NCBI GenBank assembly: GCA_041648895.1
Contig: JBAZOB010000003.1
Span: 1-60,551, forward strand
Direction of reading: 5' to 3'
Length of the DNA stretch: 60,551 bases
From: JBAZOB01 sp041648895
GTDB lineage: Bacteria; Patescibacteriota; JAHJAL01
Part shown: positions 42,665-50,653 of the stretch, one piece after another
How positions within the stretch are numbered: position 1 is the stretch's first letter
Layout of the letters: each line of letters opens with the position of its first letter
Made by a program: the position numbers and the translations under genes
Notes under the pieces: generated by a model
Seen by the model: only the letters and a program-made list of their open reading frames with translations
Database searches by the model: none
Told to the model about the DNA's origin: nothing

Positions 42665-43873
42665 ATGAATAAAATATTTAAAAATCAATCCGGTTTCACT
42701 CTCGTCGAGCTCCTGATTGCCATTGCCATTATGGTCATGCTATTGGGTGCGGCGATCACCTATCTGCCGGCCTATCGTAACCAGCAGGTGTTGCGACAGG
42801 GTTCACTGGATGTGAACAATAGTTTGCGCCAGGCGCAGACACTGGCGTTTGCGCCGGATGAAAATAATGTTGATTATTATGTTTGGGAAATTTTGGACAA
42901 TGGCGCCGACGTTGGTTGTTTGACCGAAAATTATATTTCGGTGTGGGCGGGTTTAAAACCCGCCCCTACAGAACCCGCCCACACGACATGCCTTGATGAC
43001 AAAATTTTAATCGATTTTGTGGACGGTGTGGATAAATTGTATTTCCAGGTGCAAACGGGTAAAATTTTTGCCGATGATGCCCTGAGTGTTCCGGCCTACG
43101 GTCAGATTGAGGTCAAACATACCGCCATGCAAGATGTGGACGATTATTATTACAATATTGGGATCTACAATGATTCGTTTGATTTATTAAATTCTACCGT
43201 GGGTGAGCCGAGGGAATTGCCGGCCGAGCAGACAGTGACGGTGCCGCCCCCTTTAAATAATGGTGGAGAAGAGACACCGCTGGTAACCGATGAAGGGGCG
43301 AGCTATGGCGGATGCAATACTGACGCGGATTGTCAGACCGGATTTGAGTGTGTGATTTCGGCTTCGCAGGTAAAATATTGCGCTCCGTTGCCGGTTTGTG
43401 GAAATGGTACAATAGAGACTGGCGAACAATGTGGCGAACCAGGCTTGCAATGTTTAACGAATCAGAATTGTGACCAATGTGTTTGCGTGGCTAAAACAGC
43501 TAAATGTCCAGATGGCGGTTGTGATGCTAATGAAAATAGTGATTCCTGTCCGAGTGATTGTCCAGTGCGGCCAGATGATGGATATTGTGATACCAATAGT
43601 GGAGAAAATTATTGGAACGCTCCCCAGGATTGCGAAGCGCCGCCGATTGATTCGAAATGCAGCAAAGTGAGTTTTTGTACGAGCAATACACAGTGTCTGG
43701 GCGGTACTTGTCTTAATTATCGATGTGATTGTACTCGACCGGCAAATCCTGATTTAAAAAATAATGGGTCCAGTTGTGAGGTGGGTAGTGAGTGCGCGAC
43801 GGGTTATTGTGTGTTGGGTTATTGTAGTGGGAATGATTATATTTGTCGGTATTTGCCGCAGTATTGTACTTAA
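42665..43873 (+). CDS. Pseudopilin with Cys-rich C-terminal region and in-frame palindrome
   Basis: 402 residues. Prepilin signal NKIFKNQSG followed by FTLVELLIAIAIMVMLLGAA. The first 200 residues resemble GspH/FimT-type minor pilins. The segment VWAGLKPAPTEPAHT (about 96-110) is encoded by a REP-type palindrome. The C-terminal 180 residues hold over 25 Cys in short knots (CNTDADCQTGFECV, CSKVSFCTSNTQCLGGTC). This part resembles metazoan dickkopf-like or EGF-like modules and could be a disulfide-stabilised tip adhesin. The call of minor pilin is firm; the tip role is inference. Confidence 0.8.
   Translation: MNKIFKNQSGFTLVELLIAIAIMVMLLGAAITYLPAYRNQQVLRQGSLDVNNSLRQAQTLAFAPDENNVDYYVWEILDNGADVGCLTENYISVWAGLKPAPTEPAHTTCLDDKILIDFVDGVDKLYFQVQTGKIFADDALSVPAYGQIEVKHTAMQDVDDYYYNIGIYNDSFDLLNSTVGEPRELPAEQTVTVPPPLNNGGEETPLVTDEGASYGGCNTDADCQTGFECVISASQVKYCAPLPVCGNGTIETGEQCGEPGLQCLTNQNCDQCVCVAKTAKCPDGGCDANENSDSCPSDCPVRPDDGYCDTNSGENYWNAPQDCEAPPIDSKCSKVSFCTSNTQCLGGTCLNYRCDCTRPANPDLKNNGSSCEVGSECATGYCVLGYCSGNDYICRYLPQYCT
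42941..42984. repeat. REP-type palindrome inside a pseudopilin gene
   Basis: GTGTGGGCGGGTTT at the left, an inner AAACCCGCCCCTAC, and AACCCGCCCACAC at the right. Related to 9379-9469 and 56251-56280. It keeps the reading frame open. Confidence 0.85.
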
Positions 43874-43875
43874 AA

Positions 43876-43982
43876 TGTCATCCCGCACGGGAAGCGATAG
43901 CGCTCCCGATGTCGGGATCTCATCCGTAATGCTTTGAGATAAACTTAAAGGATGAGATCCCCGCTCAAGGCGGGGATGACAG
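43876..43982. repeat. GTCATCCC-type palindromic spacer
   Basis: TGTCATCCCGCACGGGAAGC, GATCTCATCC, then GATGAGATCCCCGCTCAAGG and GGGATGACAGG inverted. Confidence 0.8.
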
Positions 43983-44041
43983 GGGGAAAGAGGCGGGGAT
44001 GACAGAAGAGTTGGTAGAGATAATAAGAATAGTAATTAATA

Positions 44042-44590
44042 ATGAAAAAATTACATAACAATCAATCCGGTTTCGGTCTCATCGAAGTCATCATTGGCAT
44101 CACCATGCTTTTGATTACTTCCACGGCGGCTCTTAGTCTTTCACACACGGTGACGACCGCCGAACGTCTGAATGAAAAGCGGGTAGTGGCTTACAACCTG
44201 GCCCAACAGGTCATAGAGGAAATTCGGCGCAAGCGGGATAGTAATTGGGATGACCTTAAAGCCGAGACACGCTGGGAAGACAGTGATATTTTGGATGATT
44301 TAAATAACTACTACGCGACGACCGGTAGTGAATGCGAGGTGCAAAGTACCAGCGAAATTGTGTGCGATATTGATAATACGGAGTACACTGTTACCAAAAA
44401 TATTGATGAATTAACTGACGACAATATTTCCGGTCTGCATGATATTGCAAATGACGATCGTGGTTCATATATTTCCGGCACTTTAGCCAAACGGGTGGAG
44501 GTGGTGGTGGAGTGGTTTGATAAAGGCGAGCCGCAGGATCTATCACTGGTGACCATGCTCTCGGACTGGAGTTCGATTAGTTATCAATAA
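44042..44590 (+). CDS. PilV-like minor pilin
   Basis: 182 residues. Prepilin signal KKLHNNQSG followed by FGLIEVIIGITMLLITSTAA, with Glu5. The short beta-rich domain after the helix contains RVVAYNLAQQVIEEIRRKRD, typical of PilV/GspI-type proteins. It is one of four consecutive pseudopilin genes that likely build the priming tip complex. Confidence 0.85.
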   Translation: MKKLHNNQSGFGLIEVIIGITMLLITSTAALSLSHTVTTAERLNEKRVVAYNLAQQVIEEIRRKRDSNWDDLKAETRWEDSDILDDLNNYYATTGSECEVQSTSEIVCDIDNTEYTVTKNIDELTDDNISGLHDIANDDRGSYISGTLAKRVEVVVEWFDKGEPQDLSLVTMLSDWSSISYQ

Positions 44591-44628
44591 AAGAGAACTT
44601 TTAAATAAGTGGAGCGTATTGCCAAAAT

Positions 44629-44794
44629 GTCATCCCCGACCGAAAGCGAGTCAGCGAGCGCTTCGGCCATCGGGGATCTCATCCATAACGTGTTTAGTGG
44701 AGCTTGAGGATGAGATCCCCGCTCAAGGCGGGGATGACAGGCAGGCAGTTGTCATCCTCAACAGAAAGCGATAGCGTTTCTGATTGGGGATCCA
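44629..44794. repeat. GTCATCCC-type palindromic spacers, one full and one partial
   Basis: Full unit 44629-44740 (GTCATCCCCGACCGAAAGCG, then GATGAGATCCCCGCTCAAGG). A second partial unit 44751-44794 begins GTCATCCTCAACAGAAAGCG. Confidence 0.75.
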
Positions 44795-44804
44795 GAAAAT
44801 AATT

Positions 44805-45350
44805 ATGAAAAAAACATATAAAAATCAATCCGGTTTCACTCTTGTCGAGATTCTCATCGCGGCGATGATTTTCATGTTGTCTTCCATCATGTTCATGGGT
44901 GTTTTTTCCATGGTGTCCAACGCTACTTTGCGGGTGGAAAATGAGCGGTTTGCGCAGCAGGACGCGCGCTACGCGATTGAGCAAGTTTCGCGCGAGATTA
45001 GGGGCGGATGGGATTTTGAGACGGCGGACGGGGGCAAGACTTTGGAATACAAGAGTTTGTCGGTGGACGGAGACCTGATGGATTGTTCAATGTATTTTGA
45101 ATTGATGGATGAAGGTACGGATAATGCCAAGGGGGTGATCAATAAACAATGTGATCTTTTGAGCGGCGTGCAGCAGCTTTCCAGCGGCGTGATCAATGTG
45201 GAAGACTTTGAGTTCGCGGTGATCCAGCCGGCCAATGAATACGCCAGTGTGGAACTGCGGATGAAGGTGAAACGGCAAGACTTCAATAAGTTAGCTAAAT
45301 CGGTGGAACTTAGTACACGGGTGACTTCGCGGATGCGGAGTTATGAATAA
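44805..45350 (+). CDS. PilW/GspJ-like minor pilin
   Basis: 181 residues from ATG 44805. Prepilin signal KKTYKNQSG followed by FTLVEILIAAMIFMLSSIMF. RFAQQDARYAIEQVSREIRG after the helix is the typical GspJ/PilW segment. An upstream start at 44784 would add seven residues read from the repeat and is less likely. Confidence 0.85.
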   Translation: MKKTYKNQSGFTLVEILIAAMIFMLSSIMFMGVFSMVSNATLRVENERFAQQDARYAIEQVSREIRGGWDFETADGGKTLEYKSLSVDGDLMDCSMYFELMDEGTDNAKGVINKQCDLLSGVQQLSSGVINVEDFEFAVIQPANEYASVELRMKVKRQDFNKLAKSVELSTRVTSRMRSYE

Positions 45351-45353
45351 AAG

Positions 45354-45525
45354 GATCAAGTGTCAAGGATCAAGGATCAAGTAAGATAGCATCGGACAAC
45401 ATAATTTACCTGTCATCCTGGAGGCGGAAGCGAGTATTTTAGAAGAATGGATATTTACTTTTAATGTCATCCCCGACCGGAAACGAAGCGTAGCGAAGTG
45501 CTCCGGCTATCGGGGATCTCATCAT
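45354..45525. repeat. Mixed spacer: GATCAAG words and a half GTCATCCC unit
   Basis: GGATCAAGTGTCAAGGATCA at the start, a fragment TGTCATCCTGGAGGCGGAAG, and a left half-unit 45465-45525 nearly identical to 42491-42551 but without its inverted partner. Confidence 0.7.
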
Positions 45526-45552
45526 CAAGAATGCAAATAAAGCCTTACATAA

Positions 45553-46593
45553 ATGAAATCTATTTATCAGAAAATTAAATCTATCCTCTCCGACGACTCC
45601 GGCTCGGCCATCATCATGGCCCTGATTATAATCGCCGGCCTCGCCGGCACCGGTCTTGGTGCTGCTCGTCTGTCGCGGTCCAACATTAGCCAGACCAACC
45701 AATTTGAAGACTCGCTGAAGGCTTTCTACGCGGCGGAAGCGGGCGTGGAAGCGGCGCTGCTGGAATGGCGGTTTGATCATGATGTGGAGTTTTGGGATCA
45801 GCAGGCGGCCAACGACTGCTATGATTCCGGCGGTACGGATGTCGATCGCTGCGCGGCGGCCACTCCGGCACACTATGTGACGCTGGATGATCAGACTTCG
45901 GCTTTTATGGGGCAGGATCTGGTGAGGAATTTGAGTGAAACTGAGGTGGAGGCGGGGGTGGTGCCCAAGAATCAGGCGTGGTATGAACTCCGGATTTATT
46001 ATCGGGATCCGAAGAATCCGTTTTTGGGGAATTATAATGGGTTTAATCCGGCGGTGGATAAAGAGGTGAGGATAAATAAAGATGAGACGCTGGAGATTAG
46101 GTTCCCGGAGAAGGATGAAGTAAAGGGTTTTAGTTTAAGATGGGCTCCTGATGGTATTGTGACTGGTAGTGATGAGTTTGTGCAATTAATGGTGCATCCG
46201 GTAGCAAAAGATGTGGATACAGGTGATACAGATCTTGTGTCTCCTCGTGGTAAAGAATATTTTACTGACAAAAACTGGAGAAATAATCAGCAGGGCGCAT
46301 TATATAATATTGAAAATGTATCTTCACTTGGAACTGGCAATTATGATTATGTATATAGTTTGCGAGTAAAGTGTTTAACAAATAATGAAAGTGGTAGTGC
46401 GGTGGTAGCGCTTTGGGCTTTTGATGGTGCTAATAATCCTATTCATGTGCCGCTTGATTTCATAACTATTGAATCAGTTGGACACTACAATGATGTTGAG
46501 AGGAAGGTTGTATATGAAATTGATAGAGAGAGTGGCACGATAATGGATATATTTGATCACGGTGTGTTTTCAGAACAAACACTGAGAAAGTAA
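45553..46593 (+). CDS. PilX-like minor pilin
   Basis: 346 residues. Instead of the Phe-Thr-Leu type it has SILSDDSGSAIIMALIIIAG, as in PilX/GspK proteins, then LKAFYAAEAGVEAALLE. The globular domain is large. GspK-like subunits cap the tip of the pseudopilus and lack Glu5, as here. It is the last gene of the pilus locus. Confidence 0.82.
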   Translation: MKSIYQKIKSILSDDSGSAIIMALIIIAGLAGTGLGAARLSRSNISQTNQFEDSLKAFYAAEAGVEAALLEWRFDHDVEFWDQQAANDCYDSGGTDVDRCAAATPAHYVTLDDQTSAFMGQDLVRNLSETEVEAGVVPKNQAWYELRIYYRDPKNPFLGNYNGFNPAVDKEVRINKDETLEIRFPEKDEVKGFSLRWAPDGIVTGSDEFVQLMVHPVAKDVDTGDTDLVSPRGKEYFTDKNWRNNQQGALYNIENVSSLGTGNYDYVYSLRVKCLTNNESGSAVVALWAFDGANNPIHVPLDFITIESVGHYNDVERKVVYEIDRESGTIMDIFDHGVFSEQTLRK

Positions 46594-46620
46594 TTAGTAA
46601 AAAATACCCCAATAAATCAC

Positions 46621-46652
46621 GAAAGACCGAAGCTTTTATGCGTCGGTCTTTC
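46621..46652 (+). terminator. Hairpin after the pilus locus
   Basis: GAAAGACCGA (46621-46630) pairs with TCGGTCTTTC (46643-46652). No strong T-run follows, so termination is likely but not certain. Confidence 0.55.
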
Positions 46653-46657
46653 GCTTA

Positions 46658-46737
46658 CGTTCTAAATAAAGAATCAAAACGTAAACGATATAGATTTTTT
46701 GATTTTGCTTATGTTTTGATTTTTATTTTAGAACGAA
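46658..46737. repeat. Imperfect inverted repeat at convergent gene ends
   Basis: CGTTCTAAATAAAGAATCAA and TTGATTTTTATTTTAGAACG are near-complementary arms. The right arm contains the stop of the minus-strand lipoprotein gene. It may act as a two-way terminator. Confidence 0.6.
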
Positions 46738-48338
46738 AATACTTCCCAGCGTCGAGGTGGATCGGCGAAATATACGAGGTAGTTGTTGCTGAAATCTCCA
46801 CCTCCTGGAGCCCATCCTGTAGGTAGGATTATGTCACACATACGTGTGGACGTCGTTCCTTCTACCAGGAATAGACTTTCCATTGCATTACCGGTGCCGG
46901 TGTCGCCGTCAGAGAATATTGCAGTTTTTCCGTTTTTTTTGGTAGAGCACAAAAAATTACTGTTATTTTGGCTCCATTCTGCAATATATGTTCCGCTGGA
47001 ATTGTATTTTGTGATCTTATCGCTTTCAGAACTGGCAACATAGAAGTTACCGTCTTCATCAGAAATAAGATCTTGCGGCCTTGCTGATAAATTTATTTTT
47101 GTGGAAGGATTCGAACCATCAAGGTCAAATTGCATAACAGTAGATGATGATCCACCGTTATCATCCACAAAAAATATTTTACTGGGAAGGAGTGGGTTAT
47201 ATGTTACCCCATTTCCTTGCCCAGAGAAAGGAGCGCCGGGAAAAGATGTTGGACCACTTGAGAAATCTATTGGAAAATAACATGCTGTTGTACCTGTCGG
47301 TAAGTACAGCCTGTTATTTCCTGGATGGAGGCCGATATATCCCAATCCAAGCGAGGTACTGCTTGTGTTATTTTCGGTCAATGCTGGAAAAGATACGTCT
47401 CTGATGATGTTCCAGCTTAAATCGTAAGCGTATACCTTGTTTCCAGTTTGATCGAATACCAGGTCCCAAATACCCCAGCCAGCGGTGTCTTTTGAGATGT
47501 CGTCCCTATATTTATAGACGACGAAATCCTTCTCGACGGATCCGCTGGTATTTTCTATCTTTATTGTCGTAAAACCTTGTCCGAATACGTAGGTTTCACT
47601 GACAATATTGAATGAGATCAAACCGTCGTTTTGGGTTATGACACCCAATGACTGGTCTGTCCCGTTTATTTTCACTGAACAGCTGCCCAGATTACTGCCT
47701 ACAATGGTTACTTCCGTTCCCTCGGGTCCACCCGAGGGGGCAACTAATGTCACCACCGGTGTCGGCACCGCGGTCGCCGTAGCGGTGGCGGTCGGGGTAG
47801 GCGTAAACGTCGCCCCAGGAATTGGGGTCGACGTGGGGACCAACGTTGGACTTGGTGTCCACGTTGGCGTACCTGGCCCGGGCGTCGGGGGTAGGGTAGG
47901 GGTCGCCGTTGCGGTTCCTGTGGAGTAGTCGTCTGTGTACGACTCTCCACTGAGCGACACTTGTCGCTCAACTATTGGGTTTGTACCACCTTGTTGGTAG
48001 ATACCAATGAGGTACTCACCCTTGTTGACTTCAGAAAAGCCATCTCCATTCGAGTCCAAATTGAACCCAAATGGAATAGCTTGACTTCCGTCAATTTGAC
48101 TCCCAGTAGTTATTGGATTTCCCTCGACTCGGCCGTTGGCCTCGTCTGACAAGACTCTGTATATTGTCTTGTCAGGGCCACTGGGGGTAGGAAAAGTGAT
48201 GTTTGTGGGGACCGATGTGGGGTCCGAGGGCACCCCTGGAAGTCCGCCTCCACCACAGCCTATCAACAATGACAAAATAAGGATGGTTGAGGTAAATTTA
48301 AAAAATTTCGTTCTGAACAAATTGATCAATCCTTTCAA
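46728..48338 (-). CDS. Lipoprotein with Pro/Thr linker, IPT/TIG domain and propeller-like domain
   Basis: 536 residues. Lipobox in ILSLLIGCGGGG. A domain of about 100 residues is followed by a Pro/Thr-rich linker (GTPTWTPSPTLVPTSTP), then an IPT/TIG domain (APSGGPEGTEVTIVGSNLGS) and about 260 residues of propeller-like repeats (EDGNFYVASSESDKITKYN). It is probably a surface-anchored binding protein. Base composition in the linker (repeated ACC/GTC triplets) differs from neighbours. Its start overlaps the end of the small gene upstream by 41 bases. Confidence 0.75.
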   Translation of the reverse strand: MKGLINLFRTKFFKFTSTILILSLLIGCGGGGLPGVPSDPTSVPTNITFPTPSGPDKTIYRVLSDEANGRVEGNPITTGSQIDGSQAIPFGFNLDSNGDGFSEVNKGEYLIGIYQQGGTNPIVERQVSLSGESYTDDYSTGTATATPTLPPTPGPGTPTWTPSPTLVPTSTPIPGATFTPTPTATATATAVPTPVVTLVAPSGGPEGTEVTIVGSNLGSCSVKINGTDQSLGVITQNDGLISFNIVSETYVFGQGFTTIKIENTSGSVEKDFVVYKYRDDISKDTAGWGIWDLVFDQTGNKVYAYDLSWNIIRDVSFPALTENNTSSTSLGLGYIGLHPGNNRLYLPTGTTACYFPIDFSSGPTSFPGAPFSGQGNGVTYNPLLPSKIFFVDDNGGSSSTVMQFDLDGSNPSTKINLSARPQDLISDEDGNFYVASSESDKITKYNSSGTYIAEWSQNNSNFLCSTKKNGKTAIFSDGDTGTGNAMESLFLVEGTTSTRMCDIILPTGWAPGGGDFSNNYLVYFADPPRRWEVFSF

Positions 48339-48522
48339 ATAAATTTTGATCTGCTATTTCTTGCAGATCGTCTTTTCTGGTTTCTACCGTTCTTCTTTCG
48401 TTTTTTTCAAATGTAATCTCGCGGCATACTGATGTGCTAATGTATGGTTTATTTCCGCCGCCGCAAAACAAAATGAAAAAAAAGAAAATTGTCATTAATA
48501 TTGCTTTTCCGATTTTCCTCAA
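48298..48522 (-). CDS. Small lipoprotein
   Basis: 74 residues from a TTG start (48522), five bases after AGGTGA; a GTG at 48531 lies inside that binding site and is unlikely. The signal ends in a lipobox-like IFFFFILFCGGG. The mature part is charged (EKNERRTVETRKDDLQ). It overlaps the next lipoprotein gene by 41 bases, which suggests coupled translation. No family recognised. Confidence 0.5.
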   Translation of the reverse strand: MRKIGKAILMTIFFFFILFCGGGNKPYISTSVCREITFEKNERRTVETRKDDLQEIADQNLFERIDQFVQNEIF

Positions 48523-48612
48523 TAAAATCACCTCACTTTTATTTTTTTTAAAATTTATTATAAATTTTTATAAAATATTATTTAAACTTTTTGATTTCCT
48601 TTATTTTCAACA

Positions 48613-48687
48613 AGGAAACCAATCTAAACTAAGCAAGGAGTAGGGCACAGTAGTTACTGTTGCCTAGCTTAGTTTGATTTCCTTTTT
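48613..48687. repeat. Inverted repeat flanked by short direct repeats
   Basis: AAACTAAGC and GCTTAGTTT form the stem, with CAGTAGTTACTG inside. TTTGATTTCCTTT occurs on both sides (near 48590 and 48673). It could be a terminator or a small mobile remnant. The rest of 48523-48887 holds no gene. Confidence 0.6.
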
Positions 48688-48887
48688 GAGTGTTGTTAAA
48701 GAGCGCATACTTTCCCATCTCTATTATATATCTTATTTAGTCAACCTTGAATCGTTGACAAATATAAATAATATTGTTTGATAATGAATGAGAAATATGT
48801 TTCACTAAACACGCGTTGCAGCGTATCAAACTATCGCATACGTGACAAGCCTTTATCATTGTTTGTTTGTGCAGTTTTTAAAAAGAA

Positions 48888-48925
48888 ATAGACCGCCACT
48901 TTTTTTGTGACGGCCTAAATTATGG
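48888..48925 (-). terminator. Terminator of the lipoprotein gene at 48958-49326
   Basis: On the minus strand GGCCGTCAC pairs with GTGGCGGTC across an A-loop, followed by TATTTCTTTTT. Confidence 0.75.
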
Positions 48926-48957
48926 GAGAGGGGATTTATGGTCAGTTAGTTAACAGA

Positions 48958-49326
48958 CTATTCGTAAAAGTTTACAGTCTGTTTGTGGTCGGTACCATCG
49001 TTGAAATGGACTACGAAGTACCATTCACAACCCTTAGGCTCTATGTGGTCGATGACCGTTAGATCTTTGGGTACCAACGTTCCATGTCTGTAGGGTTTTG
49101 TTGCACTGGATGTGAACAAGGGGTTTTTTGGCGAGGGCCAAAGGTCGTAAGAAACCGAATTCTCGGGGCTTACGAAGGAAATGTAGTTTCCAAGGTCGGG
49201 TGGCAAATCTGATCCCGCCGGAGCGGGTTTAAACAGATTTTCTGGGCCACCACAACCAAACCCAGTAAGTAATCCCAGAAGGATTAGTGCAAGAAAAATG
49301 GAGGAGACAAGAAAACGTGTTCGCAG
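48958..49326 (-). CDS. Small lipoprotein-like secreted protein with uncertain (possibly CUG) start
   Basis: A signal sequence (FLVSSIFLALILLGLLTGFG) ends in a Cys-Gly-Gly, then about 95 residues with PEGC/KGCEWYFVVHFNDGTDH. AAGGAGG at 49341-49335 is the only good binding site, and the in-frame codon eight bases after it is CTG (49326), giving 122 residues. The in-frame GTG at 49335 overlaps the binding site, and an ATG at 49374 lies before it. The frame itself is solid; the start is not. Confidence 0.55.
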   Translation of the reverse strand: MRTRFLVSSIFLALILLGLLTGFGCGGPENLFKPAPAGSDLPPDLGNYISFVSPENSVSYDLWPSPKNPLFTSSATKPYRHGTLVPKDLTVIDHIEPKGCEWYFVVHFNDGTDHKQTVNFYE

Positions 49327-49692
49327 AACAAACACCTCCTTAGGTCGTAAGATATCCCTTCTCCCAAAGGGCAAATCTTTTATTTTTGGTTTTGATTTAC
49401 AAGAGATACAATACCAAATCCACTCGCAAATACAATCATTTCTTCACCCTCACTTTCCCAAAACACCCATAACTAAAACTATCCTGCCAAATATATTTTA
49501 AGCGGGAGATTTAATTAAAATTTAATGAGAAATTATTGGTTATTTTAATGTTTTGTTAATTTTTGCTTAAGCTGAAATTAATAACTGTTTGTGTAAAATA
49601 CAAATTAGAAATGGCTGTGTATAAGTACTATAGTGTTAGTTTGACAGTTATGTTAAATTGGTTGTGGACGTATTTTTTTAATTCAAATTTTA

Positions 49693-50553
49693 ATGAAGAC
49701 GATCGGAATAATTGCTCCTTCAAGACATCTTGGAGAGTATAAAGATATATTTAATTTTGGTGTTGATAGATTAAGGAGAGAGGGATTTAATATTGTAATG
49801 GCACCAAATGTCTATGAAGTTGATAATAATTCTGCGGGTAGTATTGAACAGAGAATAGCTGGTTTGGATCAGATTTTACTAAATGACGATATTGACGTTG
49901 TGATGTGTACTTTGGGCGGAGATAGTGCCAATCATTTACTTGATCGAATTGATTGGAGTGTTTATTCAAAATTAAATAAGATTTTGATTGGCTATAGTGA
50001 TGTTACTCATTTGCTGTTGGCGTTTCAAAAAAAGACAGATCTAAAATTGTATTATGGCCCTCATATTAAAGATATTTCTAGTTTAACCAATGAATCTTTT
50101 GGAGTTTTAACTACTTTTATTGATACTGGTGGGTTGCTCTGGCCTGATGATTTTCAAGTGGTAAGATCTGGAAAGGTGATTGGTGAGTTGTATGGAGGTA
50201 ATTTGTTTGTGGTGAATAATATGTTGGCTACGGATTATGTTGATGATTTTTCTGGAAGAGTATTATTTTGGGAAGATGTTGATGATGGATTATCGGCAGT
50301 TGAGTATCAATTGTATCAGATGAGATTGCACGGGGTATTTAGCAGAATAAAGGGGATGATGGTTGGCAATGTAGTGGGTGACGATATTGATAACAATAAT
50401 TTGGCTGAAATTATTTTGGATGCGGCAAGAGGGTTCGATTTTCCGATTGTAAAGGTGGATTGGTTTGGACATGAGGTGAATGATTTTCGGGTAGTGCCCT
50501 ACGGGGGTAAGGTGATGATTGATATTGTTGAGGATAAATTGGAATTAATGTAA
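49693..50553 (+). CDS. S66 family peptidase (MccF/LD-carboxypeptidase-like)
   Basis: 286 residues, the size of microcin C immunity protein MccF and LD-carboxypeptidases. The catalytic triad is in place: Ser102 in ILIGYSDVTHLLLA, Glu194 in VLFWEDVDDG and His260 in VKVDWFGHEVND. GELYGGNLFVVNNML is the conserved GGN segment. MccF enzymes cut peptidyl-nucleotide antibiotics and give self-immunity; LdcA enzymes recycle murein. The four genes downstream on the same strand make the immunity role attractive here, but the sequence alone cannot separate the two. Arginine codons are mostly AGA/AGG. Confidence 0.82.
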   Translation: MKTIGIIAPSRHLGEYKDIFNFGVDRLRREGFNIVMAPNVYEVDNNSAGSIEQRIAGLDQILLNDDIDVVMCTLGGDSANHLLDRIDWSVYSKLNKILIGYSDVTHLLLAFQKKTDLKLYYGPHIKDISSLTNESFGVLTTFIDTGGLLWPDDFQVVRSGKVIGELYGGNLFVVNNMLATDYVDDFSGRVLFWEDVDDGLSAVEYQLYQMRLHGVFSRIKGMMVGNVVGDDIDNNNLAEIILDAARGFDFPIVKVDWFGHEVNDFRVVPYGGKVMIDIVEDKLELM

Positions 50554-50653
50554 TTTTTTTTTAGTTGTAATTAACAGATCTATTAAGATATTTAAATATA
50601 TTTTAATTGTTCTTTAATAATTAAATGATTTGAATGTAAGGAGGGGGATATAC

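Noticed and set aside
38413..45525. Regular palindromic spacers as a CRISPR array
   Set aside because: The units are far apart, lie between pilus genes, vary in length, and have no spacer-repeat periodicity or cas genes.
47608..47928. Plus-strand Val/Gly-rich ORF of 106 codons
   Set aside because: It is the antisense of the Pro/Thr linker of the lipoprotein gene at 46728-48338.
49600..49692. TTGACA near 49640 as the operon promoter
   Set aside because: No acceptable -10 box lies 16-18 bases downstream, so it was not listed as a promoter.
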